DNA of 10,616 nucleotides from Nitrosomonadales bacterium (GTDB lineage Bacteria > Pseudomonadota > Gammaproteobacteria > Burkholderiales > Nitrosomonadaceae), in assembly GCA_004525885.1 (NCBI GenBank), contig SPBV01000048.1, positions 1 through 10,616 of the forward strand. Direction: 5' to 3'. How positions within the stretch are numbered: the stretch's first letter is position 1; each line of letters starts with the position of its first letter. Shown here piece after piece: positions 1 through 7,063 of the stretch. Under the pieces are notes generated by a model. It did no database searches. It saw only the letters and a list, made by a program, of their open reading frames with translations, and had not been told where the DNA came from. The translations under genes and the position numbers were made by a program.

Positions 1-9
1 ATATCAGGC

Positions 10-1521
10 TTAATCTTCAACGAGCGACAACCGATGCCGAAGCTCTTTAAGACGCGCCTCAATGCCAGAAATCTCGTAAAAATTCCCACCTTTATTTTTT
101 AATGCGGTTTCTAATTGGTCAATAGCTCTAGGGAGATCCCCCTGACGGAAATAAGCTTCTGCCTGTGCACGATGTTGTAACATATTATTTCCAGATGCTT
201 CATAAGCTTGTGCTTGTAATATGTAAAGGCTTGTATCGTTTGGAGCAAATACCAACTGTTGGCTTAAAAATTTAAGCGCCTCATTTTGGTTGCCATTATA
301 TAATAACGCGACGGCGTAATCGTAGATCAGCGCTCGGTGTTGCGGATAAACGCGTAACGCAGCTTTATAAATGCGAAGAGCTTCGGTATATTGCCCGACA
401 GAAAGTTTGACACGAGCTGCAAGCGTTTCAATCATTGCACTAGAGTACAATACTTTCCGTTCAACTCGGATAACCTCCCCAAGGTGATGATTATTTTTCG
501 ATTTACTCATAGCGTCAAAATGGGGGGACTCATAAAGCATTATCAATTCCTTATTCGCGCGTTCATTATTTCCTTCTCGTAATAAAGCAGTAATTAATCC
601 ATAACGTTCTACAGTCTCGTTACTGTAACGCCTTTTTTGCAAATTCGATTCAAAATACTTTACTGCCTCTCTGGATTTCCCCTCATACGCACGTAGCTTG
701 GCACGAACTAATTGAAACTCAATACTGTCTGGAATCTGCTTGTAAGACAAGTTCTGAGTCCGATTCTCCATGTCAGCTATACGTTCATAAGTAAGTGGGT
801 GAGTACGCAGATAAGAAGGCGCGCCATTCTCATGGAATCTCCCGGCTTTTTGTAGGCGCCCAAAAAAAATTGCCATACCATTAGGATTAAATCCAGCTCT
901 TACTAGTACGGCTAATCCAATGCGGTCAGCCTCTCTTTCATTCTCGCGAGTAAAATTCAATTGTGACTGCATTGCAGCAGCTTGAGTAGTAGCCATAATA
1001 GCCGTACCTGCTTGTGAACTTGCACGTGAGGCTAGAACCGCAAGTGCTATGGATGCCAAGGAAGTCAATAAACTGTATTTCTGATCTGAAATCATGCGGG
1101 CAAGATGCTTTTGCGTTACGTGTGAAATTTCATGCGCCATCACTCCTGCCAGTTCCGACTCACTCTGTGCCTGAAGAATGAGTCCACTATTAAACCCCAT
1201 GAAACCTCCTGGTAACGCAAATGCGTTGATCGACGGATCCCGAACGGCAAAGAACTCGAACGCCTGGTCTGGCTGGGCCTCATTCGATCGAGAAATTAGT
1301 CTATAACCTAGATCGGTGAGATATCCGGCTATTTCAGCATCATCAAGATACGAGCTATCAGCTCGAATCTCAGACATTATCTGCAAACCGATCTGCCTTT
1401 CTTCGTGCGGTGAAATAGTAGCCTGAGATGCATCACCCAAATCGGGCAACTCATTAGCAAAAACAATTTTAGCTAGCGATAACAGCAGAATAGTTATTAT
1501 AAAACGCGCTCCCATTCTCAT
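10..1521 (-). CDS. bepA: BepA-like periplasmic M48 metalloprotease with TPR domain
   Basis: Predicted secreted zinc metalloprotease of 503 residues; E. coli BepA (487 residues) works in the periplasm on assembly and quality control of outer-membrane proteins such as LptD. Residues 1-22 form a signal peptide ending VFA before NELPD. The zinc motif HEISH lies at 130-134, the third ligand is the Glu of EADRIG (about 197), and the THPL motif (His about 241) matches the regulatory His of BepA. Residues about 265-475 are helical repeats with TPR character, for example QYTEALRIYKAALRVYPQH. I chose the ATG at 1521 because GGGAAGAG sits 7 bases upstream and the signal peptide then begins normally. The reading frame is open up to a TTG at 1563, which would add 14 residues ahead of the signal peptide and lacks support. 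The gene follows glnB on the same strand after 217 bases. The family is certain; BepA rather than a paralogue such as LoiP is likely because of the TPR half. Confidence 0.9.
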   Translation of the reverse strand: MRMGARFIITILLLSLAKIVFANELPDLGDASQATISPHEERQIGLQIMSEIRADSSYLDDAEIAGYLTDLGYRLISRSNEAQPDQAFEFFAVRDPSINAFALPGGFMGFNSGLILQAQSESELAGVMAHEISHVTQKHLARMISDQKYSLLTSLASIALAVLASRASSQAGTAIMATTQAAAMQSQLNFTRENEREADRIGLAVLVRAGFNPNGMAIFFGRLQKAGRFHENGAPSYLRTHPLTYERIADMENRTQNLSYKQIPDSIEFQLVRAKLRAYEGKSREAVKYFESNLQKRRYSNETVERYGLITALLREGNNERANKELIMLYESPHFDAMSKSKNNHHLGEVIRVERKVLYSSAMIETLAARVKLSVGQYTEALRIYKAALRVYPQHRALIYDYAVALLYNGNQNEALKFLSQQLVFAPNDTSLYILQAQAYEASGNNMLQHRAQAEAYFRQGDLPRAIDQLETALKNKGGNFYEISGIEARLKELRHRLSLVED

Positions 1522-1738
1522 TCGATAACTCTTCCCATACAAAGTTCCATAGTACCGTGACAAGTTTCAAGATGATAACTGTGAAAATACAACGACAAAT
1601 AACCCCGGATACTTTCTATAAGAATTTTGAAAGGTAACAAGGTGATATTAAATAATTTTAAAAATGAATAGTTAAAGTACTCATACCCGGGCTTTAGTTT
1701 TGATATACATGGCATCATGTTTACTATTAGTGTCTAGA
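1522..1738. other. Intergenic region between glnB and bepA
   Basis: I see no convincing gene here. The 66-codon minus frame (1518-1718) has no family character and runs into the bepA start. A CCCGGG palindrome at about 1687-1692 is not followed by a clear stem and T-run, so I do not call a terminator for glnB. Reading towards bepA there is a TTGTCA about 35 bases before its start, but no good -10 at the right spacing. The bepA ribosome site GGGAAGAG is within the right-hand reading end, at about 1529-1536. Confidence 0.5.
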
Positions 1739-2077
1739 TTAAATTGCTGCCTCATTTAACTCCCCAGTACGCACCCTTACTACTTGCTCTACACGAGTGA
1801 CAAAAATCTTGCCGTCACCAATCTTGCCAGTACGGGCAGCCTTTACGATAGTTTCAATAGTACTATCTACAAGCTTTTCAGTTACTACTATTTCTATTTT
1901 TATCTTCGGTAGAAAATCCACAACGTATTCAGCGCCACGATAAAGCTCCGTATGGCCTTTCTGTCTACCGAATCCTTTAACTTCTGTGATAGTCAACCCG
2001 CTCACCCCAATCTCGTTAAGAGCTTCACGAACCTCGTCAAGTTTGAAAGGCTTGATGATGGCCTCTATTTTCCTCAT
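1739..2077 (-). CDS. glnB: PII nitrogen-regulatory protein GlnB
   Basis: A 112-residue PII signal protein, full length for the family. PII trimers bind ATP/ADP and 2-oxoglutarate and relay carbon/nitrogen status to partners such as NtrB, glutamine-synthetase adenylyltransferase and, in some bacteria, NAD synthetase. Signature I YRGAEY covers residues 46-51, giving Tyr51, the T-loop residue that GlnD uridylylates. Signature II TGKIGDGKIFV covers 83-93, and the nucleotide-binding RTG is at 103-105. The start MRKIEAIIKPFKLDEV is typical, and GAAGGA lies 7 bases before the ATG. It lies 120 bases downstream of nadE on the same strand, with a perfect TATAAT and a small dyad in the gap, so it may have its own promoter. 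No amtB lies next to it, which favours GlnB over GlnK, though sequence alone does not fully separate the two. Confidence 0.96.
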   Translation of the reverse strand: MRKIEAIIKPFKLDEVREALNEIGVSGLTITEVKGFGRQKGHTELYRGAEYVVDFLPKIKIEIVVTEKLVDSTIETIVKAARTGKIGDGKIFVTRVEQVVRVRTGELNEAAI

Positions 2078-2111
2078 AATATATTCCTTCGATTGGATAA
2101 ATTAATAACAC

Positions 2112-2126
2112 TGAGTTGGTAACTCA
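2112..2126 (-). promoter_or_regulatory. Perfect dyad in the glnB leader
   Basis: TGAGTT and AACTCA form a perfect 6-base inverted repeat around a 3-base centre, 35 bases before the glnB ATG. If transcription starts about 7 bases below the TATAAT at 2144-2149, the dyad falls in the first 30 bases of the message. It could be an operator half-site pair or a small hairpin. It has no T-run after it, so it is not a terminator. Function is inferred only. Confidence 0.35.
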
Positions 2127-2143
2127 AACCATATATCAGTCTA

Positions 2144-2149
2144 ATTATA
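2144..2149 (-). promoter_or_regulatory. Candidate sigma70 -10 box for glnB
   Basis: On the minus strand this reads TATAAT, a perfect -10 hexamer, 66 bases before the glnB start. The best -35-like element, TTGAAA at 2170-2175, is 20 bases away, longer than the usual 17, so the promoter is either weak or activator-dependent. I looked for a sigma54 -24/-12 element and did not find the required GG-N10-GC. Confidence 0.4.
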
Positions 2150-2197
2150 CAAGGACTTAATGAACTTATTTTCAAGCCACGTTGTATTTGCAAACTG

Positions 2198-3814
2198 TTA
2201 GACCCACTCTTTATATTTCGATGTAATCGGATAGTGCCAGTCCCTGCTAAAACTACGCTGAGTAACACAGATACCCATGGGGGATTGGCGGCGCTTGTGT
2301 TCGCTTGCGCAAATTAGCTCAACGATATGCTGCACGTCAGTCTTGATATAGCCCATATCAATAATTTCATGCAATGACTTATCTTGCCCCATGTAAGCCT
2401 CAATGATGCCATCAATAACATCATAGGGTGGGAGGTTGTCCTGATCCATCTGATTTGGACGCAACTCGGCAGAGGGCGCACGCTGAATAACGCGCTCTGG
2501 AATTACCATACTTAAACTATTGCGATACTTACAAAGCTGATAAACCATGGTTTTACTGATATCCTTTAGTATCGCAAAACCGCCCGCCATATCACCATAA
2601 AGCGTACAATACCCAGTTGCCATTTCAGACTTATTACTAGTGGTAAGTACAATGGCGCCGTATTTGTTTGATAATGCCATTAAGAGTGTTCCACGAATAC
2701 GTGCTTGTAGGTTTTCCTCTGTGGCTCCTACCTCATCATTTTTTTGTAGACTCTGGAATTCGTTCATTAGTGTACTTACAAATTGGTCAAACATTGGTTT
2801 GATCGAAAATTCACTGTAACGTACACCGAGAACCTCAGACATTGCTCGTGAATCTTGCAAACTTATATCAGCCGTGTATTCCGACGGCATCATTACCGCC
2901 CATACTCTATCAGGACCCAGAGCATCAACTGCAATTGCCAGCGTAAGGGCTGAATCAATTCCGCCAGATAGTCCAAGCAATACGTCAGTAAAATTATTTT
3001 TACCAATATAATCTTTCACCCCAAGGCACAGCGCTCTATAAATACTTGCTTGCAGAATCTCTGGACTGGGAATTACTCCCCCCACAAGTAAGCCATTTTT
3101 TAATTCAATCAAGCCTAGTGCCTCTGTAAACTCATCAAACTGATGAGTAAGTTCTCCTTTATTATTTATTACGAAAGAAGCTCCATCGAAAACCAACTCA
3201 TCCTGTCCGCCTACTAGATTTGTGCAGATAATCGTTATGCCTGTTTTATAAGCGAGCCGGCACATCAACTTGTAATACAAGTCTTTCTTGTTTATATAAT
3301 ATGGCGCAGCACATAATACTATTAATACCTCGGCACCTTTTTCTTGGGCAGAAGTTACATTAATTTCATTCTGTACATCTGTGGAAATATTTATCCCAAA
3401 TTTTATTCCTTCAACACAAAAGACACAGCTTTCTGAACCAGACTCAAAATAACGACACTCCTTAAATACAGTGTCATTGAGAATATTGTTCTTAAGGTAA
3501 GTAACAACAATTTTTTTGTCACAAATTAATGAAGCAGCATTGTAAATTTTGCCGTTGACGAAGTGAGGATGCCCCAACAACAAAGTAATGCCGCTTACCT
3601 CTTTGACTAGATCCTCAAGCGTATTTATGCAAGCAAGACGGAATCCCTTTCGCAGCAATAAGTCTTCTGGCGGATAGCCAGATAAGGCCAACTCTGGTGT
3701 AACCACCAATGAAGCGCCCTTGTTTTTTGCCTGGTTAGTGAAATCAAGAATTTTTTTGGCATTGCCAGCAAGGTCGCCTACTGTAGAATTGATTTGGGCA
3801 ACGGCGAGTTTCAT
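2198..3814 (-). CDS. nadE: Two-domain NAD+ synthetase with altered glutaminase site
   Basis: Makes NAD+ from nicotinic acid adenine dinucleotide, ATP and an amino donor in the cytoplasm. At 538 residues it has the usual two-domain length. Residues 1 to about 250 are the nitrilase-type glutaminase: general base Glu41 (TPELALSGYPPED), Lys108 (TYLKNN) and Glu119 (FKECRYF) are present. At the nucleophile, where the family has ICEDxW, this protein reads ISTDVQ, so the catalytic Cys is Ser144 (codon TCC at 3383-3385). The LPNY stretch is also changed, to ILND. Residues about 260-538 are the synthetase: P-loop SGGIDS at 283-288, KSEMATGYCTLYGDMAGGFA, RAPSAELRPNQMDQD and a conserved KRRQSPMG tail. 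The synthetase half therefore looks functional and the glutaminase half inactive, predicting ammonia-dependent NAD synthesis. The ATG at 3814 has no clear ribosome site. glnB follows on the same strand, and a Nudix gene is divergent. Confidence 0.94.
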   Translation of the reverse strand: MKLAVAQINSTVGDLAGNAKKILDFTNQAKNKGASLVVTPELALSGYPPEDLLLRKGFRLACINTLEDLVKEVSGITLLLGHPHFVNGKIYNAASLICDKKIVVTYLKNNILNDTVFKECRYFESGSESCVFCVEGIKFGINISTDVQNEINVTSAQEKGAEVLIVLCAAPYYINKKDLYYKLMCRLAYKTGITIICTNLVGGQDELVFDGASFVINNKGELTHQFDEFTEALGLIELKNGLLVGGVIPSPEILQASIYRALCLGVKDYIGKNNFTDVLLGLSGGIDSALTLAIAVDALGPDRVWAVMMPSEYTADISLQDSRAMSEVLGVRYSEFSIKPMFDQFVSTLMNEFQSLQKNDEVGATEENLQARIRGTLLMALSNKYGAIVLTTSNKSEMATGYCTLYGDMAGGFAILKDISKTMVYQLCKYRNSLSMVIPERVIQRAPSAELRPNQMDQDNLPPYDVIDGIIEAYMGQDKSLHEIIDMGYIKTDVQHIVELICASEHKRRQSPMGICVTQRSFSRDWHYPITSKYKEWV

Positions 3815-3910
3815 GGTGAAGTGATTGATTTAATTTATTATCTATCCATGTTGGATCATATCAGAAGTAACCTTCTTGCGCGGATACAATGTGGACGAAA
3901 CAAATTTTGC

Positions 3911-3916
3911 ATTATA
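3911..3916 (-). promoter_or_regulatory. Candidate sigma70 -10 box for nadE
   Basis: Reads TATAAT on the minus strand, a perfect hexamer, which would give a leader of roughly 90 bases before the nadE ATG. The -35 region at the right spacing (about 3934-3939, reading TGTAGT) is poor. The call rests on the -10 box alone. Confidence 0.35.
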
Positions 3917-3986
3917 AGAAATAGTTAATAATTACTACATTATCGTCGGTTATCAGTAAATATTTTTCTACATGGTAGTATTAAAA

Positions 3987-3992
3987 TATACT
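3987..3992 (+). promoter_or_regulatory. Candidate -10 box for the Nudix gene
   Basis: Reads TATACT, five of six matches to the -10 consensus, 39 bases before the Nudix start. Seventeen bases upstream is TTTTCT, only a weak -35. Plausible by position; weak by sequence. Confidence 0.25.
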
Positions 3993-4019
3993 GTCAATCA
4001 CATACGCGAGACTTCCCAC

Positions 4020-4031
4020 TGAGATATCTCA
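4020..4031 (+). promoter_or_regulatory. 12-base perfect palindrome at the Nudix start
   Basis: TGAGATATCTCA is a perfect palindrome that ends directly against the ATG at 4032. Its GAG (4021-4023) is the only ribosome-site-like sequence for the gene, 8 bases from the start. A protein bound here would lie downstream of the candidate promoter and could act as a roadblock repressor. With no loop it is a poor RNA hairpin, so a DNA site is more likely if it is functional at all. Confidence 0.35.
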
Positions 4032-4571
4032 ATGAAATATTGTAATAACTGCGGAACCCTAGTTGATCTTCGTATCCCAGAAGGCGACACATTACCACGT
4101 TATATCTGTTCGGCATGTAACATCATTCATTATCAGAATCCCAAAATGGTAGTGGGTTGCATACCGGAATGGGAAAATAAAATACTGCTATGCCGCAGAG
4201 CTATTACGCCACGTCGTGGATTCTGGACTTTGCCTGCGGGATTTATGGAAAATGCCGAGACCTTAGTTCAAGCTGCTGTTCGTGAGACCATGGAAGAGGC
4301 TAATGCCCAGGTGAAAATAGGCGATCTCTATGCTATTTATAATCTACCTGATATAAATCAAGTTTACTTTTTATTTCGGGCACAACTACTAGACTTAAAT
4401 TTCGAACCAGGAATTGAAAGTTTGGATGTAAAACTTTTCAAAGAAGAAGAGATTCCCTGGGATGAGATAGCTTTTCGAGTCATACGTATGCCTTTAGAAC
4501 GTTATTTTGATGAATGTCGCCAAGGTCAGCCCCATTTCTACATGGATACTATAGAAGACATACACCGGTGA
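4032..4571 (+). CDS. Zinc-ribbon Nudix hydrolase
   Basis: A 179-residue Nudix pyrophosphohydrolase, cytoplasmic, which would cleave a nucleoside diphosphate linked to another group (X). The N-terminus is a zinc ribbon with CxxC pairs at Cys4/Cys7 and Cys26/Cys29. The Nudix box runs from Gly70: G-x5-E76-x7-R84-E85-x2-E88-E89, keeping the metal-binding Glu residues. The usual Gly after EE is Asn91, in the sequence EEANA, which I recall as common in this subfamily. The tail IPWDEIAFRVIRMPLERYF is also typical of the group. It is not NudC, since it lacks the NADH-specific SQPWPFP motif after the box, and it is not the NrtR regulator, since it has no winged helix. Divergent placement beside nadE hints at ADP-ribose or a dinucleotide as substrate, but this is inference. 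It is the only plus-strand gene in the window. Confidence 0.9.
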   Translation: MKYCNNCGTLVDLRIPEGDTLPRYICSACNIIHYQNPKMVVGCIPEWENKILLCRRAITPRRGFWTLPAGFMENAETLVQAAVRETMEEANAQVKIGDLYAIYNLPDINQVYFLFRAQLLDLNFEPGIESLDVKLFKEEEIPWDEIAFRVIRMPLERYFDECRQGQPHFYMDTIEDIHR

Positions 4572-4634
4572 TTTTAACTATACAGTGAATTTATGGGATT
4601 AAATTTAAACGTAGACACAAACTTAATTATAAAA

Positions 4635-5801
4635 TTACGCTGCCCTTAAAGAATCAACAATACTAAGATGAGCAGCCTGCACCGCAGGAAGAAAACCACC
4701 AATCAGCCCCATAATTAATGCAAACACAAATGACTTTATTATAATTGATAAATTTAGGGTGAAACCAAAAGCAAGCTCAGAGAATGATTGCCAATTCATT
4801 GTAGAAATGGTGAAAAACTGCATAAACGATGCTAGCACTAAGCCAACTATCCCACCCGCTGCTCCAAGGATTAATGATTCCGTCAAAAAAGCGGATAAAT
4901 TATTTTTTCTACGAAACCCCAGTGCGCGCAACGTGCCAATTTCCATTATACGATTAGCAACTGAAGCGTACATGGTAATCATCGCACCTATAATGGCACC
5001 AACAGAGAAAAAACTTGATAATGCTACCCCTAAATAACGGATAAAGTTCGACAGTAATTGTGACTGTTCAGCATAAAAAACACTTTCCTTCTTGGCCTCA
5101 AGAGTAAGTCGTGGATCACCTTCAATGCGCACCTTAAGCTTCTGAAATGCTGCGGGATCACTCATCTTAAGTATCACTGAAGAATAAACTGATCTACGGA
5201 ATGCTTGCATCAATTGATCCACATCTCCCCATATTTCTGAATCAAAACCTGTTTTACCCGCATCAAAAATACCAACTACTGTCCATTCACGCTTACCAAA
5301 GCGTAATTTTTCACCAATCCCAGCACCCTTGTAGCGGTCTGCAATACTCTTGCCAGCAATTATTTCTGACAAACCGGGACGAAACATGCGTCCATTAATA
5401 ATCTTTACCTGTGGGCGCAGTAAAATCCCTGTTTGCCCTACACCACGAATCAATACATTAGAAGATTTATCGGAATCTCTCCGAGTTAAGGAAATTAATA
5501 CAATAGTCTCCTTCGAAGTCAAACGCATATTGCTAGCGCCATATGCTACCTCTGGCTGGTTTTCCACGATTGCAGCCTGATCACGACTTATAACGCTCTG
5601 TATCTCAGTGCCAGCTGAGCGACGTGTAACTACAACATTGTCAGGCGAGCCTGTTTCAACTAAAGTTTTTCTGAGCCCCTCTTCAAGCATTAATACTGTG
5701 GCAAATACGAACACTACTAATGCCATGCCACCTGCAGTAAGTAGTGTAGTGACCTTACGCGTTACTAAATTACGAATTATGTATGAGAATGGAATAGTCA
5801 T
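4635..5801 (-). CDS. FtsX/MacB-type ABC permease (second of two)
   Basis: Inner-membrane permease of 388 residues, last gene of the exporter operon. The topology is the four-helix MacB/FtsX type: one helix at about 17-38, a large periplasmic domain at about 40-255, then helices at about 258-280, 305-330 and 350-375. The cytoplasmic loop carries the family motif NRIMEIGTLRALGFRR (283-298), where the ATPase couples, and the protein ends in the common PAVQAAHLSIVDSLRAA. Permeases of this type do not carry substrate through the membrane; they move the periplasmic domains mechanically to drive efflux through an adaptor and an outer-membrane channel. It starts 20 bases after the stop of the first permease with a modest AGAG ribosome site. 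It has the same length as its neighbour but clearly different sequence, so the two probably form a heterodimer. Confidence 0.9.
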   Translation of the reverse strand: MTIPFSYIIRNLVTRKVTTLLTAGGMALVVFVFATVLMLEEGLRKTLVETGSPDNVVVTRRSAGTEIQSVISRDQAAIVENQPEVAYGASNMRLTSKETIVLISLTRRDSDKSSNVLIRGVGQTGILLRPQVKIINGRMFRPGLSEIIAGKSIADRYKGAGIGEKLRFGKREWTVVGIFDAGKTGFDSEIWGDVDQLMQAFRRSVYSSVILKMSDPAAFQKLKVRIEGDPRLTLEAKKESVFYAEQSQLLSNFIRYLGVALSSFFSVGAIIGAMITMYASVANRIMEIGTLRALGFRRKNNLSAFLTESLILGAAGGIVGLVLASFMQFFTISTMNWQSFSELAFGFTLNLSIIIKSFVFALIMGLIGGFLPAVQAAHLSIVDSLRAA

Positions 5802-5821
5802 ATCTTACTCTGAAAGCATTT

Positions 5822-6988
5822 CTATCTTATGCCTCTTAATCCATCTGCGATCGATATCTGCGCTGAACGAAATGCTGGAAGCACTGCTGCTGCAATACCT
5901 ACTGCGAGTGCAGCAATAGCTTGCATGTAAATTGTTTCAGCCGATACGCCGAATACTGGAAAGAGTGTGCCAACTTTCTCGCTAAACATATTGGCAACAG
6001 GAAAAGTTAATAAAATACCAATTAGCGCGCCTACAAGTGCAATTATCATAGATTCGCCATAAATCAATCCAGCGATAAAGCGATGATTAAAGCCCAGTGC
6101 TTTCAAAGTAGCATATTCACTTGTTCGCTCTCGTGCAGTCATTGCCATGGTATTGGCCATTACAGCAAGTATGATTAGTAAAACCACATATGAAACAATA
6201 CGAATTGCTACTACTATGGCCTCTGTCATGGAAACGAATCCCAACTGAAAGGTTTTTTCTGTTTCAGTACGAGTTTCTGCAAGTGAATTTCCAAACATTG
6301 CGTCTACTTCGCTTGATATTTCAGCCGCTCTGCTGGGTTCGGAGATGTTGATAGCGTATACGCCCACCCAATCGGTTGTTCGCTCTGTACGAGCCGTGAC
6401 TCTCTTTCTCGTTTCATTTAGATAATCCCAGTGAAAGAAGAACTGCGAGGTATCCGTTTTTGCTTCTGCACCATCATAGATTGCACGTACAGTAAATTTC
6501 CATGTGCCAGGATAAATCGTGCCTCGTAAAGGCACCGTATCACCTATTTTAAAGCCGTATACATCTGCCAACTTACGCCCGACTACGCAACCCTTGCGGT
6601 CAATTATAAAAGCAGTTAGATCGCCTGGCGGGATAATATATTCAGAATAAACATCAAAATATGTTTTTGCATCAATTGCAAACTGAGGAAAAAAGTTTTT
6701 TTCAGAAATATAAACTCCTCCGAACCAACTAGCATGGGTAATTTCCATAACCCCTTGAATTTTTCTTATCCTCTCCTGATACTTTATAGGTAAATGAAAC
6801 ACTAGTGAGATTGCATTACGCGTTACTAACCGTGTTTCCGATGAGCCTTCAGCGCCAGAATACCAAGCGTCTACTACTGTTCGCAATAATCCGAAGGCTA
6901 CTATTGCAACTATAATGCCCAGAACAGTCAAACCAGTACGCAACTTGTGACGCAAAGTATTACGCAGAATAAGTTTTAAAAAATGCAT
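5822..6988 (-). CDS. FtsX/MacB-type ABC permease (first of two)
   Basis: Inner-membrane permease of 388 residues with the same plan as the next gene: helix at about 20-38, a periplasmic domain at about 40-255, and helices at about 258-280, 305-330 and 355-375. The coupling motif is TSEYATLKALGFNHRF (289-304), and the end PAFRSAQISIADGL is the usual C-terminus of the family. The periplasmic domain shows no obvious similarity to that of its partner beyond general plan. The ATG at 6988 has no recognisable ribosome site. In front of it lies a small inverted repeat, TTGCA-N7-TGCAA (6992-7008), and a 75-base gap separates it from the ATPase gene, the widest inside the operon. No better start is visible, and the first helix would be lost if translation began much later. 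Confidence 0.9.
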   Translation of the reverse strand: MHFLKLILRNTLRHKLRTGLTVLGIIVAIVAFGLLRTVVDAWYSGAEGSSETRLVTRNAISLVFHLPIKYQERIRKIQGVMEITHASWFGGVYISEKNFFPQFAIDAKTYFDVYSEYIIPPGDLTAFIIDRKGCVVGRKLADVYGFKIGDTVPLRGTIYPGTWKFTVRAIYDGAEAKTDTSQFFFHWDYLNETRKRVTARTERTTDWVGVYAINISEPSRAAEISSEVDAMFGNSLAETRTETEKTFQLGFVSMTEAIVVAIRIVSYVVLLIILAVMANTMAMTARERTSEYATLKALGFNHRFIAGLIYGESMIIALVGALIGILLTFPVANMFSEKVGTLFPVFGVSAETIYMQAIAALAVGIAAAVLPAFRSAQISIADGLRGIR

Positions 6989-7063
6989 TTTTTGCAGTAA
7001 ACATGCAACGAAAAGATATGCCGCTAAGAAACTAGAGAAAACAGGGAAATATAATTTAATAAG

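Larger units (their letters stand above)
3815..4031. other. Divergent intergenic region, nadE / Nudix gene
   Basis: This 217-base, AT-rich region separates the two divergent starts and must hold promoters for both. I see no small gene in it. Candidate -10 boxes lie on each strand (3911-3916 minus, 3987-3992 plus), a short dyad ATCC-N5-GGAT lies near 3846-3858, and a 12-base palindrome ends against the Nudix start codon. Confidence 0.6.

Noticed and set aside
1518..1718. 66-codon minus-strand frame between glnB and bepA
   Set aside because: It overlaps the bepA start in another frame, has no family features, and its own start has no ribosome site.
2150..2197. Sigma54 promoter for glnB
   Set aside because: A TGGC occurs at about 2175-2180 on the minus strand, but the GC element 10 bases on is missing.
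3383..3385. Ser144 of NadE acting as a working replacement nucleophile
   Set aside because: I know of no family precedent, and the neighbouring Glu, Trp and LPNY residues are changed too, which fits loss of function better.
4572..4634. Shared terminator between the convergent Nudix and permease genes
   Set aside because: The 63-base gap is AT-rich with only a short TTAAATTTAA palindrome and no GC stem followed by a T-run.
4759..5919. Several plus-strand open frames of 65-103 codons within the permease genes
   Set aside because: They are antisense shadows of clear membrane-protein genes, with low-complexity or unlikely composition and no ribosome sites.
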